A DNA stretch of 64,000 bases, from positions 62,001 to 126,000 of the forward strand of contig JAJXTV010000001.1 of NCBI GenBank assembly GCA_021783515.1, read 5' to 3'. The notes beneath the pieces are model-generated. The model was not told where the DNA came from, made no database searches, and saw only the letters and a list, made by a program, of their open reading frames with translations. A program made the translations under genes and the position numbers. Within the stretch, counting starts at the first letter, position 1. Each line of letters begins with the position of its first letter. Source of the DNA: Nitrospirota bacterium. Lineage in GTDB: Bacteria > Nitrospirota > Thermodesulfovibrionia > Thermodesulfovibrionales > UBA6898. Positions 1 to 8,611 of this stretch are shown here, piece after piece.

Positions 1-1110
1 TCCGAGGAGGCGAGACAGGAGATCCTCAGGCGCACCGAGGAAGAATCTAAGTTCGAGGTGGCGAAGCTCGTCAAGAAGATCGAGGACGAGGCGAAGGAGA
101 ACGCCGACAGAAAGGCGAAGGAGATCATGGGCTCGGCGATCCAGCGGTACGCGAGCGACTATGTGGCCGACGCCACCGTCACCGCGGTGAGCCTTCCGAA
201 CGACGAAATGAAGGGCAGGATCATCGGCAGGGAGGGCCGCAACATCAGGGCGCTCGAGGCAGCGACCGGAGTCGATCTGATCGTCGACGACACACCCGAG
301 ATGGTGACGCTCTCGGCCTTCGACCCGGTCAGGAGGGAGGTCGCGAGGCTCTCGCTCGAACGGCTGATCTCGGACGGCCGCATCCATCCGACGAGGATCG
401 AGGAGATCGTCGAGAAGGTGAGGAAGGAAGTCGAGATCAACGTCCGGGAGGAAGGAGAGAAGGCGGTCTTCGACCTGGGGCTCTCCGGCATCCACCCGGA
501 GCTCGTCAGAACGCTCGGCAGGCTCAAGTACCGGACCTCTTACGGACAGAACATGCTGCAGCACTCCCGCGAGGTGGCGTATATCGCCGGCATGATGGCG
601 GGAGAGCTCGGAGTGGACGCAAAGCTGGCGAAGCGGTCGGGGCTTCTGCATGACATCGGCAAGGCGGTCGACCACGAGATCGAAGGGACGCACCAGGAGA
701 TCGGCGCCAATCTCGTCCGGAAGTTCGGCGAGAACAACAAGGTGGTAAACGCCGTCCTCGTCCATCACGGCGAAGGGGAGCCGATCACGGTGGAAGCGGC
801 CCTTGTCGCAGCCGCCGACGCCCTTTCCGCCGCCCGGCCGGGAGTGAGGAGGGAGAGCATCGAGCATTACCTCAAGAGGCTCGAGACTCTCGAGAAGATG
901 GCGCTTTCCTTCAAGGGCGTGGACAAGTGCTACGCCATCCAGGCGGGCAGGGAGATCAGGATTATCGTCAAGCCCGAAGACGTCAACGACGAGATGTCCT
1001 CGATGCTCGCCAGGGACCTCTCGAAAAAGATCGAGGCCGAGATGTCCTACCCCGGCCAGATCAAGGTGACAGTGATCAGGGAGGCGAGATACGTGGAATA
1101 TGCGAAATAA
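1..1110 (+). CDS. rny: Ribonuclease Y (5' end outside window)
   Basis: This is the C-terminal 369 residues of RNase Y, the membrane-anchored endoribonuclease that starts mRNA decay. The reading frame is open from base 1, so the N-terminal membrane segment and most of the coiled coil lie upstream of the window (full-length enzymes are about 520 aa). What is visible is the end of a charged coiled coil, a KH domain with the GRIIGREG loop near bases 214-237, and an HD phosphohydrolase domain with its His-Asp pair (LLHDIGKA) at 649-654. It sits 21 bp upstream of ymdB, a pairing seen in many bacteria. Apart from the missing start it looks intact. Confidence 0.97.
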   Translation, partial: SEEARQEILRRTEEESKFEVAKLVKKIEDEAKENADRKAKEIMGSAIQRYASDYVADATVTAVSLPNDEMKGRIIGREGRNIRALEAATGVDLIVDDTPEMVTLSAFDPVRREVARLSLERLISDGRIHPTRIEEIVEKVRKEVEINVREEGEKAVFDLGLSGIHPELVRTLGRLKYRTSYGQNMLQHSREVAYIAGMMAGELGVDAKLAKRSGLLHDIGKAVDHEIEGTHQEIGANLVRKFGENNKVVNAVLVHHGEGEPITVEAALVAAADALSAARPGVRRESIEHYLKRLETLEKMALSFKGVDKCYAIQAGREIRIIVKPEDVNDEMSSMLARDLSKKIEAEMSYPGQIKVTVIREARYVEYAK

Positions 1111-1131
1111 GGTTGCGGCACGGTTCAGGGC

Positions 1132-1914
1132 ATGAAAGTCCTTTTTATCGGAGACATCGTCGGAAAGCCGGGCAGGACTGCCGTCAAGGCGCTCCTGCCG
1201 GGGCTGGTCGACAAATGCAAGATCGACTTCGTGATCGCCAACGGCGAGAATGTCGCGGGGGGGTTCGGCCTGACCGAGTCGCTCGTGGCCGAGCTTTTCA
1301 GGACCGGCATCCATATCATCACCACCGGCAACCACGTCTGGGACAAGAAGGATTTCATCCCCTATATATCTAAGGACGACAGGGTGGTGCGGCCCCTCAA
1401 TTATCCACCTGGCGTCCCCGGCAACGGAAGCGTCGTTTTCACCCTTCCGGGCGGCCTCAAGGCCGCGGTCCTGAATCTCTCCGGCAGGGTATTCATGACC
1501 GGCATGGACTGCCCGTTCAGGACAGCCGGCCCCGAGATCGAAAGGCTCTCGGCCGAGACGAAGATCATCATCGTCGACTTCCACGCCGAGGCGACCTCCG
1601 AAAAAATCGCCTTCGGCTATTATGTCGACGGCAGGGTGAGCGCCGTCGTCGGCACGCACACCCACGTCCAGACCGCCGACGAAAAGGTACTCAGGAACGG
1701 AACCGCCTATATCACCGACGTCGGCATGACTGGGCCTTCGTATTCGGTAATCGGGATGGACGTCGACCAGATCATCGGGCGCTTCCTTACCAGCATGCCC
1801 GTGAGGTTCGAGACGGCACAGGGGCCGGTAGTGCTGTCTGCGGTCACGATCGACATCGATAACGAGACCGGCCGGGCGTCCGGCATCCAGAGGCTCCAGC
1901 TGACATATCCGTAA
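1132..1914 (+). CDS. ymdB: YmdB-family metallophosphoesterase
   Basis: This 260-aa protein belongs to the YmdB family of calcineurin-like phosphodiesterases; characterised members hydrolyse cyclic nucleotides. The metal-binding motifs run in order: GDIVGKPG at residues 7-14, ANGEN near 37, TGNHVWD near 66, and the C-terminal GTHTHVQTAD. The length is normal for the family. It directly follows rny and is probably co-transcribed with it. In Bacillus, YmdB has been linked to RNase Y activity, so the pairing suggests a role in RNA turnover or signalling. The identification is firm; the substrate in this organism is unknown. Confidence 0.93.
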   Translation: MKVLFIGDIVGKPGRTAVKALLPGLVDKCKIDFVIANGENVAGGFGLTESLVAELFRTGIHIITTGNHVWDKKDFIPYISKDDRVVRPLNYPPGVPGNGSVVFTLPGGLKAAVLNLSGRVFMTGMDCPFRTAGPEIERLSAETKIIIVDFHAEATSEKIAFGYYVDGRVSAVVGTHTHVQTADEKVLRNGTAYITDVGMTGPSYSVIGMDVDQIIGRFLTSMPVRFETAQGPVVLSAVTIDIDNETGRASGIQRLQLTYP

Positions 1915-1936
1915 GGGGCTATCGGCGGGCGAGGGA

Positions 1937-2086
1937 GTGGAGCGGCTGAAGGAGGGCGACCGCGTATATGTCGCCGGCGCGCTCCGTCCCTTTGTCGGGA
2001 GGGAAATGCCGCTTTCGGAGGCACCGCGCGGTCATCGAGAAATCATCGAAGAGAGCTCATACGGGAAGATCGTGCTAATACCATAA
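1937..2086 (+). CDS. Possible small ORF or gene remnant
   Basis: This is a 49-codon frame from a GTG, in a different frame from ymdB and 22 bp after it. The peptide (for example RVYVAGALRPFVGREMPL, then SYGKIVLIP at the end) reads like the tail of an OB-fold-like domain, and codon use is typical of the region. There is no convincing ribosome-binding site. It may be a small protein, a remnant, or the tail of a once-fused protein. No function can be assigned. The rest of the gap up to 2226 shows nothing recognisable except the ribosome-binding site of the next gene. Confidence 0.3.
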   Translation: MERLKEGDRVYVAGALRPFVGREMPLSEAPRGHREIIEESSYGKIVLIP

Positions 2087-2226
2087 AGAATTCTCAGTCG
2101 CCGTATTTCGCCGTCCTCTTTTACCGTTTTTCTCTCCTTGCTCTTTCCCGCCGGACTGACGTAAGATTATGAAAGAGCCGGCCGTCGGGGAACGCGGCGC
2201 GGCCGAAAAATCACGGAGGACCTGCT

Positions 2227-4116
2227 GTGAAGATATCGCAATTCGGAAAGAAGACCGGCATATATCTGGCGCTCGCGGCGGCGCTCGGAATATTCGTCCT
2301 GTCCGCGGCGGAGGCCGCGGAGGCGAAATGGGAGGAGGCCTACAAAGACGAGCCGTATGTCGTCCTCAAGTCGGAACGGACGGTTGAGCTGCGGAAGGAC
2401 TTTACGACGCTCACCACGGTGCATATGGTCGCCAGGGTCCAGAAGGAAGACGGGAAGAACCTCGGCGAGATACCGCTCAGCTACGACAAGAGCCGGGAAG
2501 AAGTGAAGGAGATCGAGGCCTTCACCGTCACCCCTGAAGGCGGGAAGCTGAAATATAAGGACATCCAGGAGCTCACGCCGAAAAAGGACTACGCCGTATA
2601 TTCCGACGAGCGGACGAAGATGATCACGATGCCGCACGTGGTGGTCGGCAGCACCATCGAATGGAAGGCGACGGTCGAATCGAAGAGGCCGATGATCCCC
2701 CACAACTTCTACGACCTCGTCTATTTTTCTTCCACCTCGCCGGTCAAGTACCAGAAATATACGCTGATCGTGCCGAAGGACGTGCCGCTGCGCTTCGCCT
2801 GCCTCAACGGCGAAAGAAAGCCGTCGGTCACGCTCAAAGGGGATACGGTCGTCTACGTGTGGGAGGCCGACAACATCGGGAAGGTGGAGCAGGAAGAGTA
2901 CATGCCCCCGTGGGACGAGGTCGCAGAGGCGGTGGCGGTCACCACGCTCCCTTCCTGGGAGGAGATGTCGAAATGGGCCTGGGGCCTCTTTGCGAAGAAC
3001 CTGCGCCTCACCGCGGAGATGAAGGAGAAAGTGGCCGAAGTCACGAAGGACGCGAAGACGACCGACGAGAAGATCCAGGCGATCATCGAATACCTCCAGA
3101 ACGACCTCCGCTACGTCGCGATGGACATCAACTTCCACAGCTACGAGCCCCATCCCGCCGACCAGGTCTTTGCGAACAAATACGGCGACTGCAAGGACTA
3201 TACGCTCCTGGGCATGGCGATGCTTTCCGGCATCGGGGTGAAGGCCTATCCGGTGCTCTTTCCCTCGTCGCGCTCCTTCGACGCCCAAAAACTTCTGCCG
3301 ATGCCGACCTATTTCAACCACGCGATCCTTTTTTTCGAGACCGGAGGAAGACAGTATTACACCGACCTCCTCCGCAAGGGATACTATTTTCGTGAGGTGC
3401 CCGACGCCCTCTCGGAGATGAACGTCTGCGTCATCACCGATAAGGGCGGCTTCTTCGCCCGGATTCCCAAAATGGACCCGGCCGAATCGGTCTCGGTCGC
3501 GGAAGAGAATGCGGTGATCGACCGTGAGGGAAACGCAGTCGTCGACATGAGCCTGCATGTCCCCATAGACATCTCGATCAGCATGAGAGAACAGTTCCGG
3601 AGCATTCCGGGAGACCGGAGAGAAAAGGTCTTTTCGTCGTTCGAATCGAAGACCTCCAACGGAGGAAAGGTGCTCGAGAGGGAATGGAAGTACCTCGACA
3701 CGCCGCACAAGAAGATCACCGTCCGGCTCAAATACGAGAATGCCCACTGGGTACAGCGCGTCGGCGATATGATGATCTTCGGCATGCCGCAGAGGGAAAG
3801 AGGAACCCTTTTCACCGCGTCGAAGCGGACCTACCCGATCGTGTTTCAGGCCTCCTCCCGCGAGGAAAGACGGGAGACCTACAGGATACCCGAAGGATAC
3901 GAAATCATGAACCTTCCGAAGGACGTCGTGCTGGAGCGGACCTTCGCGTCCTACGAGCGGCGGTACCGTGCGGACGGCGGCACGATCACCGGAGAAGAGA
4001 GCGTTTCCTACAAGGAATCGCGGACGGCGGCGGCGCAGTACCGGAAGGTGCAGGACTTTTTCGACGACGTCACGAAGCTTACGAACGACCTGATCATGAT
4101 CAGGAAGAAGAACTGA
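2227..4116 (+). CDS. Secreted DUF3857/transglutaminase-like protein
   Basis: This 629-aa exported protein has a hydrophobic signal segment at residues 11-31, an N-terminal DUF3857 beta domain (about 50-250) and a central transglutaminase-like domain. The papain-like triad is visible as C322 (YGDCKDY), H365 (FNHAI) and D380 (YTDL), so it may be catalytically competent. A third beta-rich domain follows. The start is GTG, chosen for the GGAGG about 8 bases upstream and the signal peptide. Proteins of this architecture are common in Gram-negative envelopes, but their substrates are unknown. The small secreted protein downstream is probably co-transcribed. Confidence 0.85.
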   Translation: MKISQFGKKTGIYLALAAALGIFVLSAAEAAEAKWEEAYKDEPYVVLKSERTVELRKDFTTLTTVHMVARVQKEDGKNLGEIPLSYDKSREEVKEIEAFTVTPEGGKLKYKDIQELTPKKDYAVYSDERTKMITMPHVVVGSTIEWKATVESKRPMIPHNFYDLVYFSSTSPVKYQKYTLIVPKDVPLRFACLNGERKPSVTLKGDTVVYVWEADNIGKVEQEEYMPPWDEVAEAVAVTTLPSWEEMSKWAWGLFAKNLRLTAEMKEKVAEVTKDAKTTDEKIQAIIEYLQNDLRYVAMDINFHSYEPHPADQVFANKYGDCKDYTLLGMAMLSGIGVKAYPVLFPSSRSFDAQKLLPMPTYFNHAILFFETGGRQYYTDLLRKGYYFREVPDALSEMNVCVITDKGGFFARIPKMDPAESVSVAEENAVIDREGNAVVDMSLHVPIDISISMREQFRSIPGDRREKVFSSFESKTSNGGKVLEREWKYLDTPHKKITVRLKYENAHWVQRVGDMMIFGMPQRERGTLFTASKRTYPIVFQASSREERRETYRIPEGYEIMNLPKDVVLERTFASYERRYRADGGTITGEESVSYKESRTAAAQYRKVQDFFDDVTKLTNDLIMIRKKN

Positions 4117-4156
4117 TGACGCGCCGGACGGACCTCTTCTTCGGCCCGGAATCGAA

Positions 4157-4525
4157 ATGAAAAGGGCGGTCTTCATGGCCTCGCTGGCCCTCCTTCTTTC
4201 CTCCGCAGACTGCCTCGCGGGGAGATACTGCGAGGTCGTCGATTTCTCCTCCTACGAGAGCCCCGGAATCGCGACAGTGGACGGCATGATCGTCCAGGTG
4301 ATCAGGAGATGCGCAGTCGTCACGATCCGGAACACCGACGACAGGAGCCGGTATGCGACGGACTACGACCTGACCGCCTTCTTCGAAAACGGAGAAAAGG
4401 CGTCGAGCCACGTCGACCGGGAGGAAGACCGCCTCAAGAGCGTCCCCCCGGGAGAGAAGTACGCCACGTCGGCATGCTTCGGACCGGGCGACTCCCCGAT
4501 CGTGCGGGTGGATTGCGGGTACTGA
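4157..4525 (+). CDS. Small secreted hypothetical protein
   Basis: I do not recognise this 122-aa protein. It has a clear signal peptide (MKRAVFMASLALLLSSADCLAG), with cleavage likely after LAG. The mature part is about 100 residues with cysteines near residues 25, 52, 108 and 120, which could form disulfides, and predicted beta strands (VVTIRNTDDRSRYATDYDLTA) like a small immunoglobulin-like fold. It starts 40 bp after the transglutaminase-like gene on the same strand and may be its partner in the periplasm. The function is unknown. Confidence 0.65.
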   Translation: MKRAVFMASLALLLSSADCLAGRYCEVVDFSSYESPGIATVDGMIVQVIRRCAVVTIRNTDDRSRYATDYDLTAFFENGEKASSHVDREEDRLKSVPPGEKYATSACFGPGDSPIVRVDCGY

Positions 4526-4650
4526 TCCTTCAGTCGCACAGGTATCACCTCAAGGGCGGGGAGAGCGGCCCGGGAAACCTTCCGTAGCGACTCCTTAGCG
4601 CATCGCCACGCAGGCAACCGCTGAGAAGGAGGGAACATTCCATGATGCTA

Positions 4651-4684
4651 CCTCAAATCCTGCCGCATCAGGAAGGATTTGAGG
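4651..4684. repeat. 11-bp perfect inverted repeat at MFS gene end
   Basis: CCTCAAATCCT at 4651-4661 is matched by AGGATTTGAGG at 4674-4684 with a 12-base loop. The stop codon of the minus-strand MFS gene lies in the loop. It sits between convergent genes, where a hairpin could stop transcription or protect the mRNA 3' end. No T-run follows on either strand, so it is not a typical intrinsic terminator. Confidence 0.55.
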
Positions 4685-5960
4685 GATGCTCTCCCCGCAG
4701 GTATTCAGCAACAGGGCGGACCCTCGGTTTCCTCAAAAACGCCGTCAGCAGGATCGCCAACCCCGCAAAGGCGGCCGCCATCCAGAAGCTGGACCTGAAG
4801 CTGCCGGTCTTTTCTGCGAGCATTCCGGCCACCGCCGGCCCGGTGATCTGGCCGAAGCCGAAGATGAACGTCACGAGCCCGAATGCGGCTGCCGCCCTCC
4901 GCGCGCCGACATAGTCGCCGACTGCAGCCGCCATGATCGAAGGGATGCTCCAGGCGACGATCCCGTAAAAGAAGATCGAGAGGTAGAGAAATATCCCCGG
5001 CAGTCCGGATGCGGCCAGAAGATACGACAGCGCCTGGAAGAGAAAGACGATGATCAGACCGGCCTTCCTGCCGAGACGGTCGGAGAGCGTTCCGAAGACA
5101 GGGCCGGAGAAGAGACTGAGAAACCCGACCCAGGCCCAGAAGTTGCCGGCGACCCCCTCCGAGAAACCCCGCTCTTTGACGAGTGTCGTCACGATGAAGG
5201 TGGCGTAGATCACATAGGTGTACCCGAAGAAGAAGTATATCGCCCCTAGATAATACATGACGCCCTCTTTATAGATATTCACCTGTTCTTTCTCATGCGG
5301 CCGGTTTCCGGCGTCTTGCCGCTCCCCTTCACCCGCACCCAGCGGCCGGAGCCCTTTTTCCTCGGGCCGGTCCCGCAGGAGGGCATATCCCGCGAAGGCG
5401 ATGGCCAGCACCGCCCCGCTTATGATCAACCAGTTCATCCTCCATCCCTCCGGCCCCACGATGCGGTTGACGAAAGGAATAAGCTTGCCGGATATGATGA
5501 TCGCAAACCCGCTGCCGATGACGATGAACCCGGCCGCCCTTCCCCTTTTGTTGCTCGCGAACCAGGAAGAAACGAGCCCCATAACCGGAACGTTCGTGGC
5601 TCCGCTTCCCATCCCGGTGAGCGCATAGAGGCTGAGGACGGGCAGGAAACCCTTCGCCCGGCTGATGAGCGCCATCGAGACTCCGACCGCCAGCAGCGCA
5701 AAGAAGATGAGACGCCTCGGCCCGATCCTGGCCGCCAGGAAACCGCTCAGCAGCACCGCAACGAGATATCCGAGGAAATTCATCGTGCTGATGAAGCCCA
5801 TCTGGGAATAGGTGAGGTGCAGCGTCGAGGCCATCGAGGGAAGCAGCATGCCGAGCGCAAAGCGGCCGAACCCGAGGCAGGCCATGATGCAGAGCATACC
5901 GGTGCCGACGACGACCCATCCGTAATGGAAGGGCAGTTTCCTCTGCTGCAAATTTCCCAT
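4668..5960 (-). CDS. Major facilitator superfamily transporter
   Basis: This 430-aa inner-membrane transporter has about twelve hydrophobic segments and the usual MFS break between helices 6 and 7 (charged stretch near residues 190-220). The loop between helices 2 and 3 carries ARIGPRR, and DRLGRK lies in the equivalent C-terminal loop; both match the MFS signature. The N-terminus resembles YbfB/YjiJ-like carriers, but the substrate cannot be read from sequence. I chose the ATG at 5960, although in-frame ATGs exist at 5975 and 5981. A TATATT -10 box ends only 5 bases before it, so the transcript may be leaderless. It is divergent from pheA. Confidence 0.85.
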   Translation of the reverse strand: MGNLQQRKLPFHYGWVVVGTGMLCIMACLGFGRFALGMLLPSMASTLHLTYSQMGFISTMNFLGYLVAVLLSGFLAARIGPRRLIFFALLAVGVSMALISRAKGFLPVLSLYALTGMGSGATNVPVMGLVSSWFASNKRGRAAGFIVIGSGFAIIISGKLIPFVNRIVGPEGWRMNWLIISGAVLAIAFAGYALLRDRPEEKGLRPLGAGEGERQDAGNRPHEKEQVNIYKEGVMYYLGAIYFFFGYTYVIYATFIVTTLVKERGFSEGVAGNFWAWVGFLSLFSGPVFGTLSDRLGRKAGLIIVFLFQALSYLLAASGLPGIFLYLSIFFYGIVAWSIPSIMAAAVGDYVGARRAAAAFGLVTFIFGFGQITGPAVAGMLAEKTGSFRSSFWMAAAFAGLAILLTAFLRKPRVRPVAEYLRGEHPSNPS

Positions 5961-5965
5961 CCGAG

Positions 5966-5975
5966 AATATACCAT
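5966..5975 (-). promoter_or_regulatory. Extended -10 promoter of MFS gene
   Basis: On the minus strand ATGGTATATT supplies a TG-N-TATATT extended -10 element. Its last base is 5 bases before the chosen start codon at 5960. No good -35 is visible; TTCCAA at 5995-5990 is the nearest. Confidence 0.35.
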
Positions 5976-6104
5976 TAACATTCGATGTCTTGGAAGTTCC
6001 GCGACGCCCCGGTTATGGGCCCGGAGCCGGCGGCGGCTTCGTTGTGACAATCGACCGCAGAGCCGGCGGGGTACGGACGAAACGGAGGTAGGGGTTACTG
6101 CCCC

Positions 6105-6126
6105 CTTGTGCTACGCGGCACACAAG
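6105..6126. promoter_or_regulatory. Short inverted repeat upstream of pheA
   Basis: CTTGTG at 6105-6110 is matched by CACAAG at 6121-6126, ending 3 bases before the proposed pheA -35 box. The position suits an operator. Six matched base pairs are few, and no known regulator site is recognised. Confidence 0.2.
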
Positions 6127-6129
6127 CTC

Positions 6130-6159
6130 TTGAAAAAATAAGAAAAAATGGATTATCAT
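6130..6159 (+). promoter_or_regulatory. Sigma-70-like promoter for the pheA operon
   Basis: TTGAAA at 6130-6135 and TATCAT at 6154-6159 are separated by 18 bases. Transcription would begin near 6166, which puts the ATG at 6161 upstream of the transcript start and supports the pheA start at 6215. Confidence 0.5.
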
Positions 6160-6214
6160 TATGCCTAATCCCATGCGGAGCGCTGCGGACAGCGCCGCAG
6201 GATTTCGATACAAT

Positions 6215-7288
6215 ATGGAAGAGCTCAAGAAATTAAGAAACGGCATCGACGGAATCGATGACGAGATGCTCACGCTCCTGAACAGGCGGGCGGAGTTCGT
6301 CATCGAGGTCGGCAAGATCAAGCGCCAGAAGAAGTCGACCTTCTACAAACCGGACCGCGAACGCCAGATCCTCGAAAGGCTCGCGAAAAACAACAAAGGC
6401 CCCTTCCCCAGCGATGCGCTCAAGGCGATCTACCGAGAGGTCCTGGCGGCGTCGCTTGCGCTCGAGGAGCCGCTCAAGGTCTCCTGTCTCGGGCCGCTCG
6501 GCACCTTCACGCACCTCGCCGCCCTGCGCCACTTCGGATCGTCGGCGTCTTTCCTGCCTGAAGACAGCATCAAGAAGGTCTTCGAGAACGTCGAGTCGAA
6601 CAAGGCCGAATACGGCGTCGTGCCGATCGAAAACTCCAATGAAGGGGTGGTGAGCCATACGCTGGACATGTTCATGGACTCGGAACTGCAGGTTGTCGCC
6701 GAGATCATCCTCGAGGTCTCTCACAATCTGTTGTCACGCCAGACGAAGCGGGCGAAGATCAGGAAGATCTTCTCGCACCCGCAGGCGCTGGCCCAGTGCA
6801 GGGGCTGGCTTGAGGCGAACATGCCGGGAGTGCCCGTAGCGGAGTCGACCAGCACCTCGCGCGCGGCAGAGCTCGCCTCGAAGGACCCTCATGCCGGGGC
6901 GATTGCCAGCGAGATCGCGGCCCGCATGTACGACCTGAACATCGTCGAGCGGGACATCCAGGACAGCAGACGAAACATCACGCGCTTTCTCGTCATCTCG
7001 AAGGAGTTCCCCCACAGGACCGGCGCCGACAAGACGTCGATCATGTTTTCGATCAAGCATAAGCCTGGCTCTCTTTACGAGGTGCTTCTGCCGTTCAAGC
7101 GGTCGAAGATCAATCTCACCAAAATAGAATCCAGGCCCTCGAAGCGGAAGGCCTGGGAATATATCTTTTTCGTCGACATGGAAGGACATATCGAGGACAG
7201 GAAGGTGAAGAAGGCGGTCGACGCGCTGACCGAAAACTGCCTCTACCTCAAGATACTCGGGTCCTATCCCCAGGGGAGCATACAATGA
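6215..7288 (+). CDS. pheA: Chorismate mutase / prephenate dehydratase (P-protein)
   Basis: This 357-aa bifunctional enzyme converts chorismate to prephenate and then to phenylpyruvate, committing carbon to phenylalanine. It has an AroQ chorismate mutase domain (1-90, beginning MEELKKLRNGIDGIDDEML), a prephenate dehydratase domain with the catalytic T256-R257-F258 motif, and a C-terminal ACT domain with ESRP at 305-308 that normally binds phenylalanine for feedback inhibition. The ATG at 6215 is preferred because the domain begins there and the promoter lies just upstream. It is the first gene of the aromatic operon and overlaps hisC as ATGA. Confidence 0.96.
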   Translation: MEELKKLRNGIDGIDDEMLTLLNRRAEFVIEVGKIKRQKKSTFYKPDRERQILERLAKNNKGPFPSDALKAIYREVLAASLALEEPLKVSCLGPLGTFTHLAALRHFGSSASFLPEDSIKKVFENVESNKAEYGVVPIENSNEGVVSHTLDMFMDSELQVVAEIILEVSHNLLSRQTKRAKIRKIFSHPQALAQCRGWLEANMPGVPVAESTSTSRAAELASKDPHAGAIASEIAARMYDLNIVERDIQDSRRNITRFLVISKEFPHRTGADKTSIMFSIKHKPGSLYEVLLPFKRSKINLTKIESRPSKRKAWEYIFFVDMEGHIEDRKVKKAVDALTENCLYLKILGSYPQGSIQ

Positions 7289-8367
7289 TACGACCGCCTG
7301 ATTACGTGCTCGGAATACAGCCCTATGTGCCGGGCAAGCCGATCGAGGAGCTCGAGCGCGAGCTCGGCATCTCGAACTCGGTGAAGCTCGCTTCGAATGA
7401 AAATCCGGTGGGCCCCTCGCCCGCCGCGCTGAAGGCGATCGTCACAGTCTCAGCCGACCTGAACCGTTACCCGGATGGCGCGGGTTTTTATCTCAAAAAA
7501 GCGCTCTCGGAAAAACTCGGCGTAAGCGACGAGGAGATCATCCTTGGCAACGGTTCCAACGAGCTGCTCGACCTCGCCGCGAAGACATTCATGAAAGACG
7601 GCGACGAGGCGGTTATGGCGACCCCTTCCTTCGTCGTCTATTTCATGGCGGTCCAGGGGATCGGCGGAAAGTCGGTGCAGGTGCCGCTCAAAGACCACCG
7701 GCACGACCTCGCCGCCATGGCGGAAGCGATCACCCCCTCGACAAAGATCGTCTTCATCGCGAACCCGAACAACCCGACCGGCACGATGAACGGCAAAGAA
7801 GAGTTCGACCGGTTCATGGAGAGGGTTCCGGAGAGCGTCCTCGTGGTCGTCGACGAGGCGTACTTCGAATACGTCTCGGACCCCGGATACGCCGACAGCA
7901 TGAAATATCTCCATCAGAAAAAGGACCTGCTCATCCTCAGGACGTTCTCGAAGATATACGGTCTGGCGGGACTCAGGATCGGATACGGCATCGCAAAGAA
8001 GGAACTCCTCTCCGATATGAACCGGCTGCGCGAGCCCTTCAATACGAACTCGATCGGGCAGAAGGCGGCGATCGCCGCGCTTTCCGACACCGACCATGTC
8101 GCCCGTTCCCGCAAAGTGAACGAGGAAGGCAAGGAATATCTCTACCGCGAGATCGGGGCGCTCGGGTTGGCGTTCGTCCCCACCCAGGCGAACTTCATCT
8201 ATATGCCGGTGGAAGGCCCGATGGCGCTCTACGAGAACCTCCTGAAACTGGGCGTCATCATCCGGCCGATGGGGCCGAAGGCGGTCAGGGTGACGATCGG
8301 CCTGCCGGAGGAGAACAGGAGATTCATCGAGGCGCTGAAGGCGGTGACCGGCGCGGGCCGCCGGTGA
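7285..8367 (+). CDS. hisC: Histidinol-phosphate / aromatic aminotransferase
   Basis: This 360-aa PLP-dependent class I/II aminotransferase is of the HisC type. The PLP lysine is K223 (RTFSKIYGLAGLRIGY), and the substrate-side motifs SNENPVGPSP, ANPNNPTGT and DEAYFEY are present. Between pheA and aroF, such an enzyme most likely transaminates phenylpyruvate and hydroxyphenylpyruvate, and may also serve histidine synthesis. Its start overlaps the pheA stop by 4 bp. The family is certain; the division between the two roles is not. Confidence 0.93.
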   Translation: MIRPPDYVLGIQPYVPGKPIEELERELGISNSVKLASNENPVGPSPAALKAIVTVSADLNRYPDGAGFYLKKALSEKLGVSDEEIILGNGSNELLDLAAKTFMKDGDEAVMATPSFVVYFMAVQGIGGKSVQVPLKDHRHDLAAMAEAITPSTKIVFIANPNNPTGTMNGKEEFDRFMERVPESVLVVVDEAYFEYVSDPGYADSMKYLHQKKDLLILRTFSKIYGLAGLRIGYGIAKKELLSDMNRLREPFNTNSIGQKAAIAALSDTDHVARSRKVNEEGKEYLYREIGALGLAFVPTQANFIYMPVEGPMALYENLLKLGVIIRPMGPKAVRVTIGLPEENRRFIEALKAVTGAGRR

Positions 8368-8405
8368 CGAGCCGCGGGAGGCAGTGTAAGTGCTGCGTGA
8401 TGGGT

Positions 8406-8551
8406 GCATGCTGAAAAAGTCCATAAATTCGGCGACTGATTATTGCGATTCGCGTAAACGCCGCACCTCTGCTCAATGACCTTCAGGATACGCTTTCCGT
8501 TTCATGCGGGGGACGTGCGGTGCTTCAGATTATGGACCTTTTTCATCATGC
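8406..8551. repeat. 146-bp element with imperfect inverted ends (MITE-like)
   Basis: The left end (8406-8426) carries GCATGCTGAAAAAGTCCATAA and the right end (8530-8551) carries nearly the same sequence inverted, differing at one base plus one inserted base. The interior of about 100 bp has no coding sequence. The TGAAAAAGTCC core resembles transposon termini. The element fills most of the 244-bp gap between hisC and aroF and could be a small non-autonomous element or a long-range hairpin affecting operon expression. No target duplication is obvious. Confidence 0.5.
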
Positions 8552-8611
8552 GTCCATCCCTTTATATCCATTTGGCAGCGCAAAACAAGTGAAGGTGCAA
8601 CGGAGGAATAG

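Noticed and set aside
2167-4176. Long minus-strand open frame opposite the transglutaminase-like gene
   Set aside because: It is a shadow frame rich in Arg, Asp and His with no domain motifs. The plus strand has a signal peptide, a catalytic triad and a ribosome-binding site.
6000-6130. T-box or leader-peptide attenuator upstream of pheA
   Set aside because: GGTAGGGG and the CTTGTG/CACAAG pair do not match a T-box sequence, and the proposed promoter lies downstream of them. No Phe-rich leader peptide was seen.
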